Of a DNA stretch of 64,000 nt, positions 22,568 to 32,395 are shown piece by piece. A model generated the notes under the pieces. The model had not been told where the DNA came from. It saw nothing but the letters and a program-made list of their open reading frames with translations, and searched no databases. This DNA comes from Micropterix aruncella (taxonomy: Eukaryota > Arthropoda > Insecta > Lepidoptera > Micropterigidae). A program made the translations under genes and the position numbers. The stretch spans positions 9,946,438 to 10,010,437 of the forward strand of contig OX155955.1 of NCBI GenBank assembly GCA_944548615.1, written 5' to 3'. The stretch's first letter is position 1, and each line of letters opens with the position of its first letter.

Positions 22568-22750
22568 GGCATAGTGGTTAGGCTACCTGATCTTATTTTT
22601 TAGATTCCCGGCTGGGTTACCATTTTCCGTTGGGATAAAATTAACCAAATTGCATTTCGATTCTGTCGATCGAAGACAAATGGTTGGAAGAGATTATCGT
22701 GTGACAATAAACCCGCCCATTGTGAAATTTTACAATAAAGAGTATAAAAA
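22568..22750 (+). mobile_element. tRNA-derived SINE with internal deletion
   Basis: GGCATAGTGGTTAGGCTACC (A-box region) is followed by a damaged B-box region (GATTCCCGGCTGGGTTACC) and TTCTGTCGATCGAAGACAA. It then jumps to the last ~75 bp of the SINE, ACAATAAACCCGCCCATTGT. The middle of the body and part of the tRNA head are deleted compared with 12838-13111. Confidence 0.85.
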
Positions 22751-23667
22751 AACTATTTTATACTTTACAAAGGTGGCTCGCGGTGCGTATCACGGGATGC
22801 CCCTGCATTTAATTTCAGTGCACTTACTTGCAAAATGAACACCCTGCGCAGCACCCCGCAGGAGGATGCCCTACAAGAATATGCAGCATTCTCCGATGCA
22901 CGATGAAAAACGCACAAATCCAGATATCGTTGCGATTTTGCGAGACAAGAATTTAATCTTTTTTATTGCATATATTGCCGAAGAGGGCGCACTTCATTAA
23001 AATATGGATGCTCCAGCTGAGGGGATAATTGATCATGAGACCTAGGAACTCCATAAATTTGCTTAACTTTAAAGTATTATTATTGATAGTTATATTAATT
23101 GGAACAGTACTTTTATATTCTGGGAAAAGTGCATTGCTTCGGTCTTTTTATCAAAATCTTATTTTCTCAAATTATGTCGTAATAGTGATAGAGTGATGTA
23201 ATGAGAATTTCCTAATTCAAAATTCGAAATAACAGAAGCATCAATTGTGAATTTTCATTAATAAAATCGCACACAGAAGGAGACTCTCCGAAGATTGTGC
23301 ACATTTTCGACTGTCTAGTCTGCAACCATGAACAATCAGGCGTCGCTGGAAACGGTGTGTCTAAGCTCACAGGCCAATCCTTCTACCACCGGGCCAAAGC
23401 ACACTGACACGAGATGCCGAGCCAATCTCATCCGCTGGGGCTACACAGCGAATCCAATATGAAAACGTGGAACGCTGCAGGATAGGAAGACCACCTCCTA
23501 TCCTGCCCGCAGGTGTCAAATCCCATCACACACAAGAGCTGCAAGAGACGAACCGAACAGGACCTACAAGAGACGAACAATGAGACCATCCAGGCCGCAT
23601 ATTTTGGAGAGACGTGTCATAGAGCGACTTTCACCAAGCTCGGTTTTAGATAGATAACCGAGTTTAA
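22751..23667. other. Unassigned DNA
   Basis: 23300-23660 is GC-balanced and repeats the word GAGACGAAC twice (CAAGAGACGAACCGAACAGG / CAAGAGACGAACAATGAG). No coding frame supported. Confidence 0.4.
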
Positions 23668-23681
23668 AGAGTCTAACCACA
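23668..23681 (+). repeat. Left TSD of outer family R copy
   Basis: AGAGTCTAACCACA, repeated exactly at 25022-25035. Confidence 0.8.
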
Positions 23682-25021
23682 ACTTGGGTTGTCGACTACA
23701 GCGGGCGAGCCCGTCACCTCAGGAAGTTTTAACGATTAGTCGTTCTATCTTCCTGGAGTGAGCGTAGAAGACTTGGGGACAAAACAGTCCACCGTCTAGC
23801 TACGTCACAAGCCTGTAAAAAGCCAACGCCTTAACCGCGAGTTAGCCAGGAATATTACCTGGTGGGCCAACACTCACATCCTTACTTCCAATTGTGACCA
23901 GATTACTCCGGTCTCTCCATTGGTTACGAGTTCGAGGTCGCTTGCCCGGTCCTTTCCCTTACGAAGCGGTGAAACGGTGTATACCGAATCTATCGCGGAC
24001 CACAGCGTCCTTTGCCCGGCTGTTCACCCAGGATCGGATAGCCGATGGTCGTTTCAAGAGCAGTCGCCGTAAGGTCCGCAACCACCCCCGCTCTATAGGA
24101 AACAGTACTGCTTCCAGACTCCCCCAACTGTTCGGGAGCTAATGGGCCAATGATGAGGTGGCCACGATGACCCATGTGTTCAGGGTCGGTCACACTCACG
24201 GGTCAACACCCATCCGATGGCCTCCACGCATGGGATGCGAACCTGGGTAGGACACTGGGTCAACCAGTCTCCCCTGGGAATCAAACCTCTGGCGCTCCTG
24301 GACGGTCTGCGCACCGAGCAGCGCAAGCCAATCGACTGTGCTCTCCGACTAACAGTCTGGGGAGTCTGGGAACTGTATTGTTTCCTATAGAGCGGGGGTG
24401 GTTGTCTACCTTACGGCGACTGCTCTTGAAATAACCATTGGCCACCCGATCCCGGTTCAGAGTCGGGCAAAGGACGCCTTGGTCCGCGATAGATTCGGTG
24501 CACACCGTTTCACCGCTTCGTAAGGGAGAGGACCGCGCAAGCGACCTCGAACTCGGAACCAATCGAGAGACCGGAGAAATCTGGTCACAATTGGAAGCAA
24601 GGGCGCGAGGGTCGGCCCGCCAGGTAACACTGGCTATCTCGCGGTAAGGCGTTGGCTTCTTGCGGGTTGTAACGTAGCTGGACGTTGGATTTGTTCTGTC
24701 CAAAGTCTTCTACGTTCACTGCAGGGCGACAGAACGAGAAAATCGTTCAAACGTCCTGTGGTGACGGGCTCGCCCGTTGTAGTTGACACCGCAAGTTGTT
24801 TCAGAGTGCACAGTCGATTGGCTTACGCCGCACGGTGCGCAGACCTTCCAGGAGCGCCAGAAGTTTGATTCCAAGGGGAAACTGACCATAAGGCCAGAGT
24901 CCTACCCAGGCTCGCACTTCATGCGTGGAGGCCGTCGGATAGGTGTTGACCCGTGAGTGTGACCAACCCTGAACAGAATGGGTCTTCGTGGCCAACTCAG
25001 CAAGGGCCCATTAACTCCCAC
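23682..25021 (-). mobile_element. Family R retroposon, full-length, carrying a nested copy
   Basis: The first part (23682 to about 24133) and the last part (about 24801-25021) together make one ~675-bp copy. They are interrupted by a second copy in opposite orientation (24134-24800). The whole is flanked by exact 14-bp direct repeats. Block order matches the independent copy at 7715-8671, for example CTATAGGAAACAGTACTG then GCACAGTCGATTGGCTTACG then the CCCATTAACTCCC end. The constant 3' end is at the left (ACTTGGGTTGTCGACTACAG), so the presumed transcript strand is minus. Confidence 0.82.
24134..24800 (+). mobile_element. Family R retroposon, full-length, nested in its sister
   Basis: Starts GGGAGCTAATGGGCCAATGA, the end opposite to the constant one. 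It ends CCCGTTGTAGTTGACACCGC then AAGT near 24800. Length is about 665 bp. Because it lies head-to-head within the outer copy, the 1.34-kb block contains long inverted repeats. The junction may carry a very short TSD (TGTTC / TGTTTC), not certain. Confidence 0.8.
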
Positions 25022-25035
25022 AGAGTCTAACCACA
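25022..25035 (+). repeat. Right TSD of outer family R copy
   Basis: AGAGTCTAACCACA, identical to 23668-23681. Confidence 0.8.
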
Positions 25036-25563
25036 GTTAAATACTTGAAACTGCTTACGTTAAATTCCCTAACTGAGCTCTGGTGCCCGGTTAACGCCAC
25101 TAACCAGGAGTAAGAGAGCTGTCAAACGCTAGCTGTCAATTTTCGAGGTTGCCGTTTTTTCGCTTTTTTTGGTTATGTACCGCACTCGTAAAACGTTTTC
25201 CTATATGTCTGATATTAAACAGGGAAGACACGAAAGCGATACATGAACAAAAGCGTGTGCAGTTTGTTAGCTGTTAAGCTGAAATCCTCCCGTCCGCCAT
25301 TTTGAACTCTGCTGTGATTGGCTGAGGCGAACAATCTCGATTTCAGTGGTGTCTATGGTCATGTTCTAACAATCAAAAATGGATTTTGCGGACTCAGAAC
25401 GGCGTTATTTAACCGGGACATCCAAATAGTTGGTGCAAGCCGTCATAATTTAACCGGCTGTTTAATTGTTTATCGTGGTTAGCTAACCACGGTTAGCAGA
25501 ATTTAACAGGCCGGTTGGTGCGTCACCCTTAACCTGGTCCGGACACGCTAACTAACTAACTAT
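25036..25563. other. Unassigned DNA with a perfect palindrome
   Basis: CGTGGTTAGCTAACCACG (25474-25491) is a perfect 18-bp palindrome, and related GGTTAAC/GGTTAG words are scattered nearby. It may belong to a further unrecognised element. Confidence 0.4.
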
Positions 25564-26304
25564 AGTACGGGCCAAAGGAACGTTCCGGTGAGGCAATAAA
25601 TCATTAGGCCGGCCACGGTCCTTTTACTACCTACTTGTAGGGATGCGTGCTGCGACCTTCGCAGATTATCGATGGTGTTTTTATTATAATAATTGATTAT
25701 GTTAGTTTTGAACTCATTCTTCGAAAAAAAATCTCAAATACAGATTATCCTAAAATTATTATATTACAGTGAAATAAATATAAAGACAAGGTTGTAATAA
25801 AATGTTATTTTTATAATTAGGTACACACTTTATGCAAATAATTTATAACTTTATAATGACATAAAACGAAATAACATAATAAATATCAACGAATAAAAAC
25901 ATATGTACACAATAAACTTAATTTACATAGTTTTCGTCGTCGGAACTGTCGGTATCGCTGTCATCTTGTAAATTTATTACCAGGCGATTCTGGTCTCTGT
26001 TGATATATTATTGTAAATCGGCTAGTTGTAGATCTCCTGGCCCAGTTTTCTCGGGTAACATTATCGACGGCTTGATGGAGCAAAATCTGATATGCCGCGC
26101 TATGATAATCAGTTATCTATTAAGTACTCATTTAATAACTAACATCACATAATTAAGTCATTATTTAATTACTCTAATCCTAAAATAATACTTAAACCGA
26201 CAATATTAATAAATATAGCAATCGATAAGCAATATCGACGTTAGCCGCATCCTTGTTGACAGCTCGGTTTATGGCCCCATCGGAACGTTCCTTTGGCCCG
26301 TACT
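25564..26304 (-). mobile_element. DNA transposon remnant with 24-bp perfect TIRs
   Basis: AGTACGGGCCAAAGGAACGT (first 20 of a 24-bp repeat, 25564-25587) is matched perfectly as reverse complement at 26281-26304. The 741-bp interior is AT-rich except for a coding remnant on the minus strand (25926-26100). TSD cannot be settled: TA or GTAC are both possible because the repeat starts with a palindromic word. It is an internally deleted copy of a TIR transposon of unknown superfamily. Confidence 0.82.
25926..26100 (-). pseudogene. C-terminal remnant of a transposase-like protein
   Basis: Minus-strand translation reads MLPEKTGPGDLQLADLQ, then a stop, then YINRDQNRLVINLQ and the acidic tail DDSDTDSSDDENYVN with a stop near 25926. 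The sequence looks like a genuine protein end (balanced residues, acidic tail) broken by one in-frame stop. It sits inside the 24-bp TIRs of the surrounding element, so it is most simply the end of that element's own transposase. I do not recognise the family. No catalytic residues are left. Confidence 0.45.
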
Positions 26305-27055
26305 TTAGCACATGTGAGTGAATGTCTTGGCCACCGTATTCTCCAGATATACAATATCCTTTTTTTTCTTATCCAAAGGAAATAAACTACGAAAGCATAT
26401 CGTTTTATAGGAAAAAATCGCGTGAGTGTTTTGATGAATTAATATAGATAAATACAATTATAGATTATTAAGTAAATTATCAAATTGAATGAATAAGTCG
26501 AAACCTAAACGAGGGTATGCCAAGGCTCCATTATATCATAACAATAAACAACTTCTTTCACATACTAAATAACAACAAACTCGAACGCTACCGCCGTTAA
26601 TTTACTAAATAAAAATTTGCCGACGCGATTGTGTCCGCTTTTGTTGAGTGTCGCGTCAATTATTACTTCACCCTCGCGGCGAATAGAAAGCCCCGACCCA
26701 ATAGTAGAGGAACATTTGTGAAGGAGCCGCCTCAAATATTAATAGGGGTACTTTTTTTAGGGGCGAGGAGGACCTTGAGATTCCACAACAACCCTTCAGG
26801 CGGAGGAGACCGCTTTTGTGCGCCGATTTTTTGTCGCTTTTTTCTCGCGACGAAACGCCGAAAAGAGATTTCTCCCCGTTTTGTTGTCTCATTCAGAAGG
26901 CGGATAATTAAGTTTTAAACGAGAGTTTTGTCTGTTGATCTTCATGATATTATTTAAATCATCTAAAACAATAATGACTTCTAGAAGGTGGTATAGCGTC
27001 GATTAAAAACAACTGTATAATAATACTCTGCACAACTGTATAATAAACTTTTTAC
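26305..27055. other. Unassigned DNA
   Basis: 26580-26900 is GC-balanced with no repeat partner in the window. Open frames on both strands lack domains. 27005-27050 has a small direct repeat (ACAACTGTATAATAA). Confidence 0.4.
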
Positions 27056-27194
27056 TTTTCCGGTCCAAGGGAAAGTATTGTGAATGCGACAAAAAAAATC
27101 GAAATAAAAACGGAAATATCAATTTTGACCCCCTATTTTCAGACTGAAGCCTGTCTGTGAGTCTGTGTGTGTGTGTGTGACTGTGTGGGTGTGG

Positions 27195-27234
<40 letters not shown>

Positions 27235-27690
27235 CCCTCTACGATAGCGCCTAAGCGTTTCATGCGATTGAGCTGAAATTCGGCATGTACGCATCACTTA
27301 GTCATGGCCAGAGTTAAAAAGATTGTAGCTGATATCGCTCCGCCAGAGGGCGCGCTAGTCATACATCAAACTCTACAACATCGAAATATTGCAGTTAGAG
27401 AATAGAAATTCGGTACACAGATGCATCGTAGGGCCGAAGGGACATTGTGAAATTTCAGTTGGAATATCTCTTATACAATCGACGCAAAAAAAAACCGCTG
27501 TATTTAAGAAAATACTACATCATATTGGAAAAAAGCAATGTAATTATCAAGGAAATACTGTAAAATACTTCAATATACTACTTTAGGGTTAGCGGTGGGT
27601 GGGATGTGGGTTGAGGGGTTTGGAGTGCGGGGGTTGGGGGGTTTCTGCTTGCCGGGAAAGTCTTGGGGTGACAGAACTGATTTTTTAATA
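27056..27690 (+). repeat. Family C repeat, copy 1
   Basis: Begins with an AAGGGAAAGTATTGTGAA block and ends with CCGGGAAAGTCTTGGGGTGA. The inside carries, in order, a GT-rich microsatellite (27165-27232), GCGATTGAGCTGAAATTCGG, TCATGGCCAGAGTT, CCGCCAGAGGGCGCGCTAGT, AATACTACATCATATTGGAA and a G-rich stretch at 27590-27650. The same order recurs at 37861, 41325 and, inverted, 51690. No open frame. Element class unknown. Confidence 0.75.
27165..27232. repeat. GT microsatellite in family C
   Basis: Interrupted (TG)n, longest uninterrupted part about 27198-27232. Other family C copies have GT- or CA-rich sequence at the same place. Confidence 0.9.
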
Positions 27691-28831
27691 TGTCAGCTCG
27701 CAATCTAAAATAAGTCGTCTAAATAAATCGCATATCTTAATACAGGCTTAAGTCTAGTTAGATGTGTTATGTGCCACGGGTTGCATTTGATTGGGATGAA
27801 TCAATTTGTAGCTTTATTTTATTTTAAAAGTCATATTTTTTTCTTGTATAATCTAAGTTAAAATATGAGATATGAAATATGAAAATAAAAATAAATAAAA
27901 TTTAAAAAGTGAAATTCTAATACATTACAATATTGCTTTACCTATTTTTGTATATCATATTTTTTTAGGTACATATCCGAGTACATAACGCATCGAAGAT
28001 TAATGGATGATTACCACTTTAAATTGAGTCGTCAAGTGACAACATAGGTTTAGATATAATTTCAGAATAAAGACATTTACATAATGTTTTTTTTACGTAT
28101 ATAAGAATGTTGTCTGAAATGTAATTGGATGCTTTCAAGTTTGGTATTTTATGACGAATTCCGATGTTAGGATCACTACTGCATTAGTTCGTCGCGCTCA
28201 CAGATTGGGAATTAACTATCAGGGTAACATTATTTTGTTTCTTATTATTAATTTCTTTAGTCATAAAAATAACAAAAAAACATATAACAGTTCCCCACTA
28301 AGGCTAATGTCTTTTCAGTAGGTAACTAACAATACTTTGTATTTATTTTACCTATATTAACTAGCTTGATTTACAATAACTATAAGTAGGTACTTACTTC
28401 TTTCTATTCAAGTATGCTAATGCTAATTTAGGCTATAAGAATTTTATGTTTAACCGTTATCATATTTATATTTATACTTCATAGTTTTGACACTATCAAG
28501 AAAACTCGATAGCTTTGTAACTATTTCGATCAATGTGCATTTTGTATGATTCATATCATAGTTTGCTTCGCAGTCGAGGCACTTGAGTTCTGATATGTTA
28601 ACTAGTTCGGAACTGTATTCTTTGCATACTAGTATGGATGCCATGATTTTTATTTTACATCGATTTGTCCAAGAGCCGCCAAGAGTTATATAAACTTATA
28701 AACAAAAAACGAACCTAAAATTAAAGTTGAACTTGAGCATGCGGTGCGTAAAAGTTGAATAAACGCATTGGCAATGATATCGCATGACACAAGGGTGCAA
28801 TCTTGTGTTTGCTATTTCATTATGCAAAACC
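27691..28831. other. AT-rich DNA, nothing firmly assigned
   Basis: A 64-codon minus-strand frame ending near 28450 is Cys-containing (CKEY, CLDCEA) but matches nothing I recognise. Confidence 0.35.
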
Positions 28832-28840
28832 TAACTGTGC

Positions 28841-29000
28841 ATTTACACCAAGCGAGCGAATGCTCATTCTACCCCTACTCTGCCAAAATCACGTGATTTT
28901 GAGTGGGGGAAGCTTAAGAGCATTCTAACCGCCGTTCGGCGGTAATGACATAGAATGCTCTATAAAACAAAGAATCGCTCATTCGTTTAGTGTAAATGAC
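28841..29000. repeat. ~160-bp inner foldback at the Harbinger left end
   Basis: ATTTACACCAAGCGAGCG at 28841 pairs with CATTCGTTTAGTGTAAAT near 29000, and AGCATTCT/AGAATGCT pair further in. The centre is the short hairpin ACCGCCGTTCGGCGGT. It could be an independent MITE using related ends or a rearranged left terminus. Confidence 0.6.
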
Positions 29001-29116
29001 GCTAGAGCGCGAACAGTAGCCTATGAGCATTCGTTCGCGTTCAGTCGACTAGGCGGGTCTCTTCAAAGCGTTCTAGCATTCTAAGTGTCAAAATCATTTG
29101 CGTTCGTGTTTTCAAA

Positions 29117-29218
29117 ATGGATTGGACGAACGATGTGTGTCTTCAATTAATAGAATTATGTCGACAGCAAAGTTGTTTAGAAAGAATTGCATCCCTGAAA
29201 TTTGTATTCTTTCTCGAA
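29117..29218 (+). pseudogene. MADF/Myb-like protein, N-terminal stub
   Basis: Starts MDWTNDVCLQLIELCRQQSCL. This fits the beginning of a MADF-type DNA-binding domain (W, then xxLIELYRxxPCLWD). It breaks off after about 33 codons at a stop and the remainder of the domain is absent. In PIF/Harbinger elements a MADF/Myb-like protein is encoded beside the transposase and helps it reach the nucleus and the DNA ends. Its position inside the inverted repeats supports that role rather than a host gene. Confidence 0.5.
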
Positions 29219-29470
29219 ATTCGTTAGTCAGTTAAAGATAACAGAATGATCAAACTCGTCTACTGACATTCTGCAATGGTTTCTAAACAGACCACTTTCT
29301 TCTTGTGATGGCATACATGTTATAATATTTTCAACATGTTGCAATATTGGTCTGCTATCCACTAGAGTTGTTATCCACCAACTGCACTATTTTCGTTTAT
29401 TTTTCTTTTTAATTAACCGGTACATTACGATGAAAGAAGCACTTGCTATTATATAATCGTCATCAGACAT
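29215..29470 (-). pseudogene. HARBI1-like transposase, N-terminal stub
   Basis: The minus-strand ATG at 29470 opens MSDDDYIIASASF and then KKKNKRK, a stop codon, WWITTLVDSRPIL, EESGLFRNHCRMSVDEFDH. The layout, basic patch then WW, then GxxRNxxRMSxxEFxxL, is the usual beginning of Harbinger transposases. The DDE catalytic region is entirely missing. The single in-frame stop before WW means even this part is no longer translatable. It converges with the MADF stub on the other strand. Confidence 0.65.
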
Positions 29471-29738
29471 CGTCCGTGAGATTATGTGCGGTTTCGGCGA
29501 AGTTGATAACTTTCTGGGCTACATTCGCTACATTCTAGGGCCGAAAAACAGTTAGAATGCGAAATCATTCTACCGTTCTTGCTCTAAAAGGTTCTATGTA
29601 CTGGCTCTTGCAGTGTAAAGGATCTTTTCCCTCGACGAACAAGAATGTCTAATAATCATTTACATTGAAAGAGAGCAAGAGCAAGAGCAGAATTCTTTTG
29701 CTCTAGGTCTACGTTCGTTTAGTGTAAATTTACAGTTA

Positions 29739-30540
29739 CATGTCAAATGAATGAAATAGGAAAAAAGACACGTTAACGAAGTACACATGCCAGGTTTCGA
29801 TGGACTATTTTACAATTTCGACTATACGTATAGGGAAAGATACAGGTTTTGAAAACAAAAGAGCTTGGAAATAATTTGCTGTTTTGGAAATGAAGGTTTG
29901 TTTGCAAACGGACCTTTTAGAATGGATTTATTAGGACATGAACATAGTCACTTTTGAATGTAAATAAATGCACCAATCGATTCCCCGCTACCGATTACCC
30001 CTTGAATCGTTGGAAAAGTCAAGTTTAATCGGGTTTCGAATGCCAGCTCCTCAAATAAAATTCTTTCGAATAATCTGGAATATAATAATATAATTAGGTC
30101 GATTAAAGCAAAATTAAGTATCATTACGGGAAAGCATTACAATTTAACAAATTGGAGGAGTGGAAGGTTAGGAATCCATATCCCTGGGGGGCGTTCATGA
30201 AAACTATTAAAGTTCTCAAAGGGTCAACAATTAATAACACCCAAAACAAACATCAATAAATCACCGCGGAGGCTAGAGGCTTATGTAATACAACTTGTTC
30301 GACTACGAATCCGTACCAGTAAGCGAGGGAAATAAACTGAGATCTCAAAGTATAGTCAGATGCGAAAATGGAATGTTATATAGTGTGTTTTTTTTTTCTT
30401 TTGAAACGATTATAATAATATTTTATTTGTTTATTAAAGTAAAGCACGATACACAAATTTCTGCAGCATTACAAACTATTTGTGTTTGGACCAGTAGCAA
30501 AAAAGAAATCACACCGCAGCATGTCTTACTTACACTTAAT
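29739..30540. other. AT-rich DNA, nothing recognised
   Basis: No element ends or coding domain seen. Confidence 0.4.
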
Positions 30541-30632
30541 GAATGAATGAATGAATGAAAACCTTTTTATTGCACAATAGAAATAAGGTACGATGGCGGA
30601 CTTTTTGCTACATTACAATATCTTCCAGTCAA
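30541..30632 (-). mobile_element. Retroposon 3' end with ATTC tail
   Basis: The minus strand reads GGTTGACTGGAAGATATTG, AGTCCGCCATC, TTATTTCTATTGTGCAATAA and ends in an ATTC repeat. The same 3' end lies on the plus strand at 40690-40803. It is a strongly 5'-truncated LINE or SINE copy. Confidence 0.8.
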
Positions 30633-31929
30633 CCAACTTAATGTCATTTAAATAAAAATACAATTTTCACCGATGCAATAATTATTTTCAGCAGAATCAT
30701 TTTCATAACACTTCCGCCAACGACCTGTACCATTGAAATAAGTTCCAGTAAGTTGAGAAGAGTAAAGACGTGGCTCGTCTGCAATAAGTAAACATCGGCT
30801 GAGCGGACTATTATGTGTTAATCATCCATCGAGAGAAGCTGAAGGCCGACAACCAATTTTGCCAAAGTGCCTTAAATATTTTCTCCCAGACTTCAAGGAA
30901 ATTAGTGTTAATTTTTTCAAGATAAATAAACAAGGTAAACAAAACCATGACATACATAATTAGGATAAATCTTTTTTATTCATTTTCCAAACTCAGAAAT
31001 TGACCCTATCTTCTCCCGGACTTTAGTCTACCGACGCGCAGGTTCTAACCAATCTCATTCATAAAGGAAGGTTAAGGTTAAGGTCCTTGGTGGTGGGAGT
31101 CTTTTTTTTATTTCATCGAATGCGCTTCTGAGGGTTTCTTTGAGGGTTTCAGGGAATTGGTGTTCCTGCTCGGAGAAGTTAGCCAGTGAAGAGGAGGACG
31201 CTTCTTTTGGTAATCAATTTGAAACCTGCGATGATCTAAGGCTGAGTGACATAACTACAGTTTGGAGACCCTCCCGCAATATTCGATTAGTGCAATTAAT
31301 GATATGAACAATATAAGTTTCAGAAAAATACGTACCTACTAACTATAATGTGATTCAAGAAAATATAATACACATCAAGCGCTTTCTTCCTCCTCTTCTT
31401 AGGGTGCCTCTCCAAATAGTGAAGGTTGGCAGTCAGCTCTTTATACTTCTGTTTGTACTTCGCCAGGCAAAACATCCCATGAGGAAGTACATCGGCATGA
31501 CACCCGGAATAAACCCGTAACCTTCAACCAATCGTAGCACGTACTGCCAAGTTCTAGGCGACTAGTCGATACATAGGCCTCATTTTTTAAAATAAATAGC
31601 CTGATAGATTAAAGGCGATTAAAAACATCGATATTTTCAAGAGATCCATCGGGGTGTATCTTCTTAAAATCAATATGTATGCGCATAACGATATTTTGAA
31701 ATATTGCTAAAACAGCGTGGTACATAACAATTTAATTCAATATATTATCTTTTACTGTCTTTTTGTTTAAACTGTTACGTTATAGCCTTTGTTTTTTTTA
31801 ATTGAAAAGTTTGGAGGAATGATATTTGTTAAATTGAGTTTATTTTATATGACCTTTGTCAAATTGAGTAACTAGTTTGAGACTAATTTAAAGCTATTCT
31901 TAAACAACACTAATGGTTGTAATAGAAAT
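30633..31929. other. Unassigned DNA
   Basis: 31390-31580 is GC-balanced (CCTCCTCTTCTTAGGGTGCC) without a supported frame. The remainder is AT-rich. Confidence 0.35.
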
Positions 31930-32395
31930 AAAGACTTTTATCGTATCATCTCATTCTCGAATATCCGCAACCAAGATATCCGTCTACGGTCAGGTCTCCT
32001 CCTCCCTGCAACTTATCTCATCACAATGAGTTGCAGGAGTTCGTACCTGTCGTGCCTAAGAACGTGACCCAGGTATGCAGCTTTGCGCTATTTGATGGTC
32101 TCCCGTTGCTTGCTTTTTTGGCCGACACGCCGTAGAACTTCCTAATTGGTGACTTTCTGAGTCCAAGATATCGACATCGTGCATCTGTATATCCACATCT
32201 CGAATGCTTGTATACGTTTCCTGAGATCTTCCTTAATAGCCCAGGCCTCTCACATCAGTATGGACCAGATGTAGTACTGGAGAAGGCATATTCGAATTGG
32301 GATTTTCAGTCATCGATTGCAAAGAAACTTTTTCATTTTTTCAATGGCGCTGCGTGCAATTTCGATGCGAGTCTTGATCTCCACTAAATTATAAG
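31930..32395 (-). pseudogene. RTE-like LINE, C-terminal fragment
   Basis: Minus-strand translation in several frames gives the C-terminal region of the widespread insect endonuclease-reverse transcriptase: EIKTRIEIARSAIEKMKKFL, LLQYYIWSILM, EAWAIKEDLRKRIQAFEMW, YRCTMSISWTQKVTN, LRRVGQKSKQRETIK, AYLGHVLRHDRYELLQLI and SWLRIFENEMIR. Family knowledge: EARIxxARxxFxKMK, EAWTLKxxxxxRLEAFEMWCYRR and YLGHVMRNxxYxLLQLI are hallmarks of this RTE-type protein. Stops and frameshifts are frequent. The catalytic part is missing. A similar element left its motif C region at 52850-53085. Confidence 0.82.

Larger units (their letters stand above)
28832..29738. mobile_element. PIF/Harbinger transposon, internally deleted
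   Basis: The ends are imperfect 27-bp inverted repeats (28832-28858 and 29712-29738), with core ATTTACACxAAxCGAxCG. Inside, convergent remnants of the two typical Harbinger genes are visible: a MADF/Myb-like protein start on the plus strand (29117) and a HARBI1-like transposase start on the minus strand (from 29470). They meet near 29215, where the rest of both genes has been deleted. A third copy of the end motif (CATTCGTTTAGTGTAAAT, about 28982-28999) makes a smaller foldback with the left end. No 3-bp TSD was recognised. Confidence 0.72.

Noticed and set aside
28450..28644. 64-codon minus-strand frame with several Cys (CKEY, CLDCEA).
   Set aside because: Too short and not matched to any family; no flanking support.
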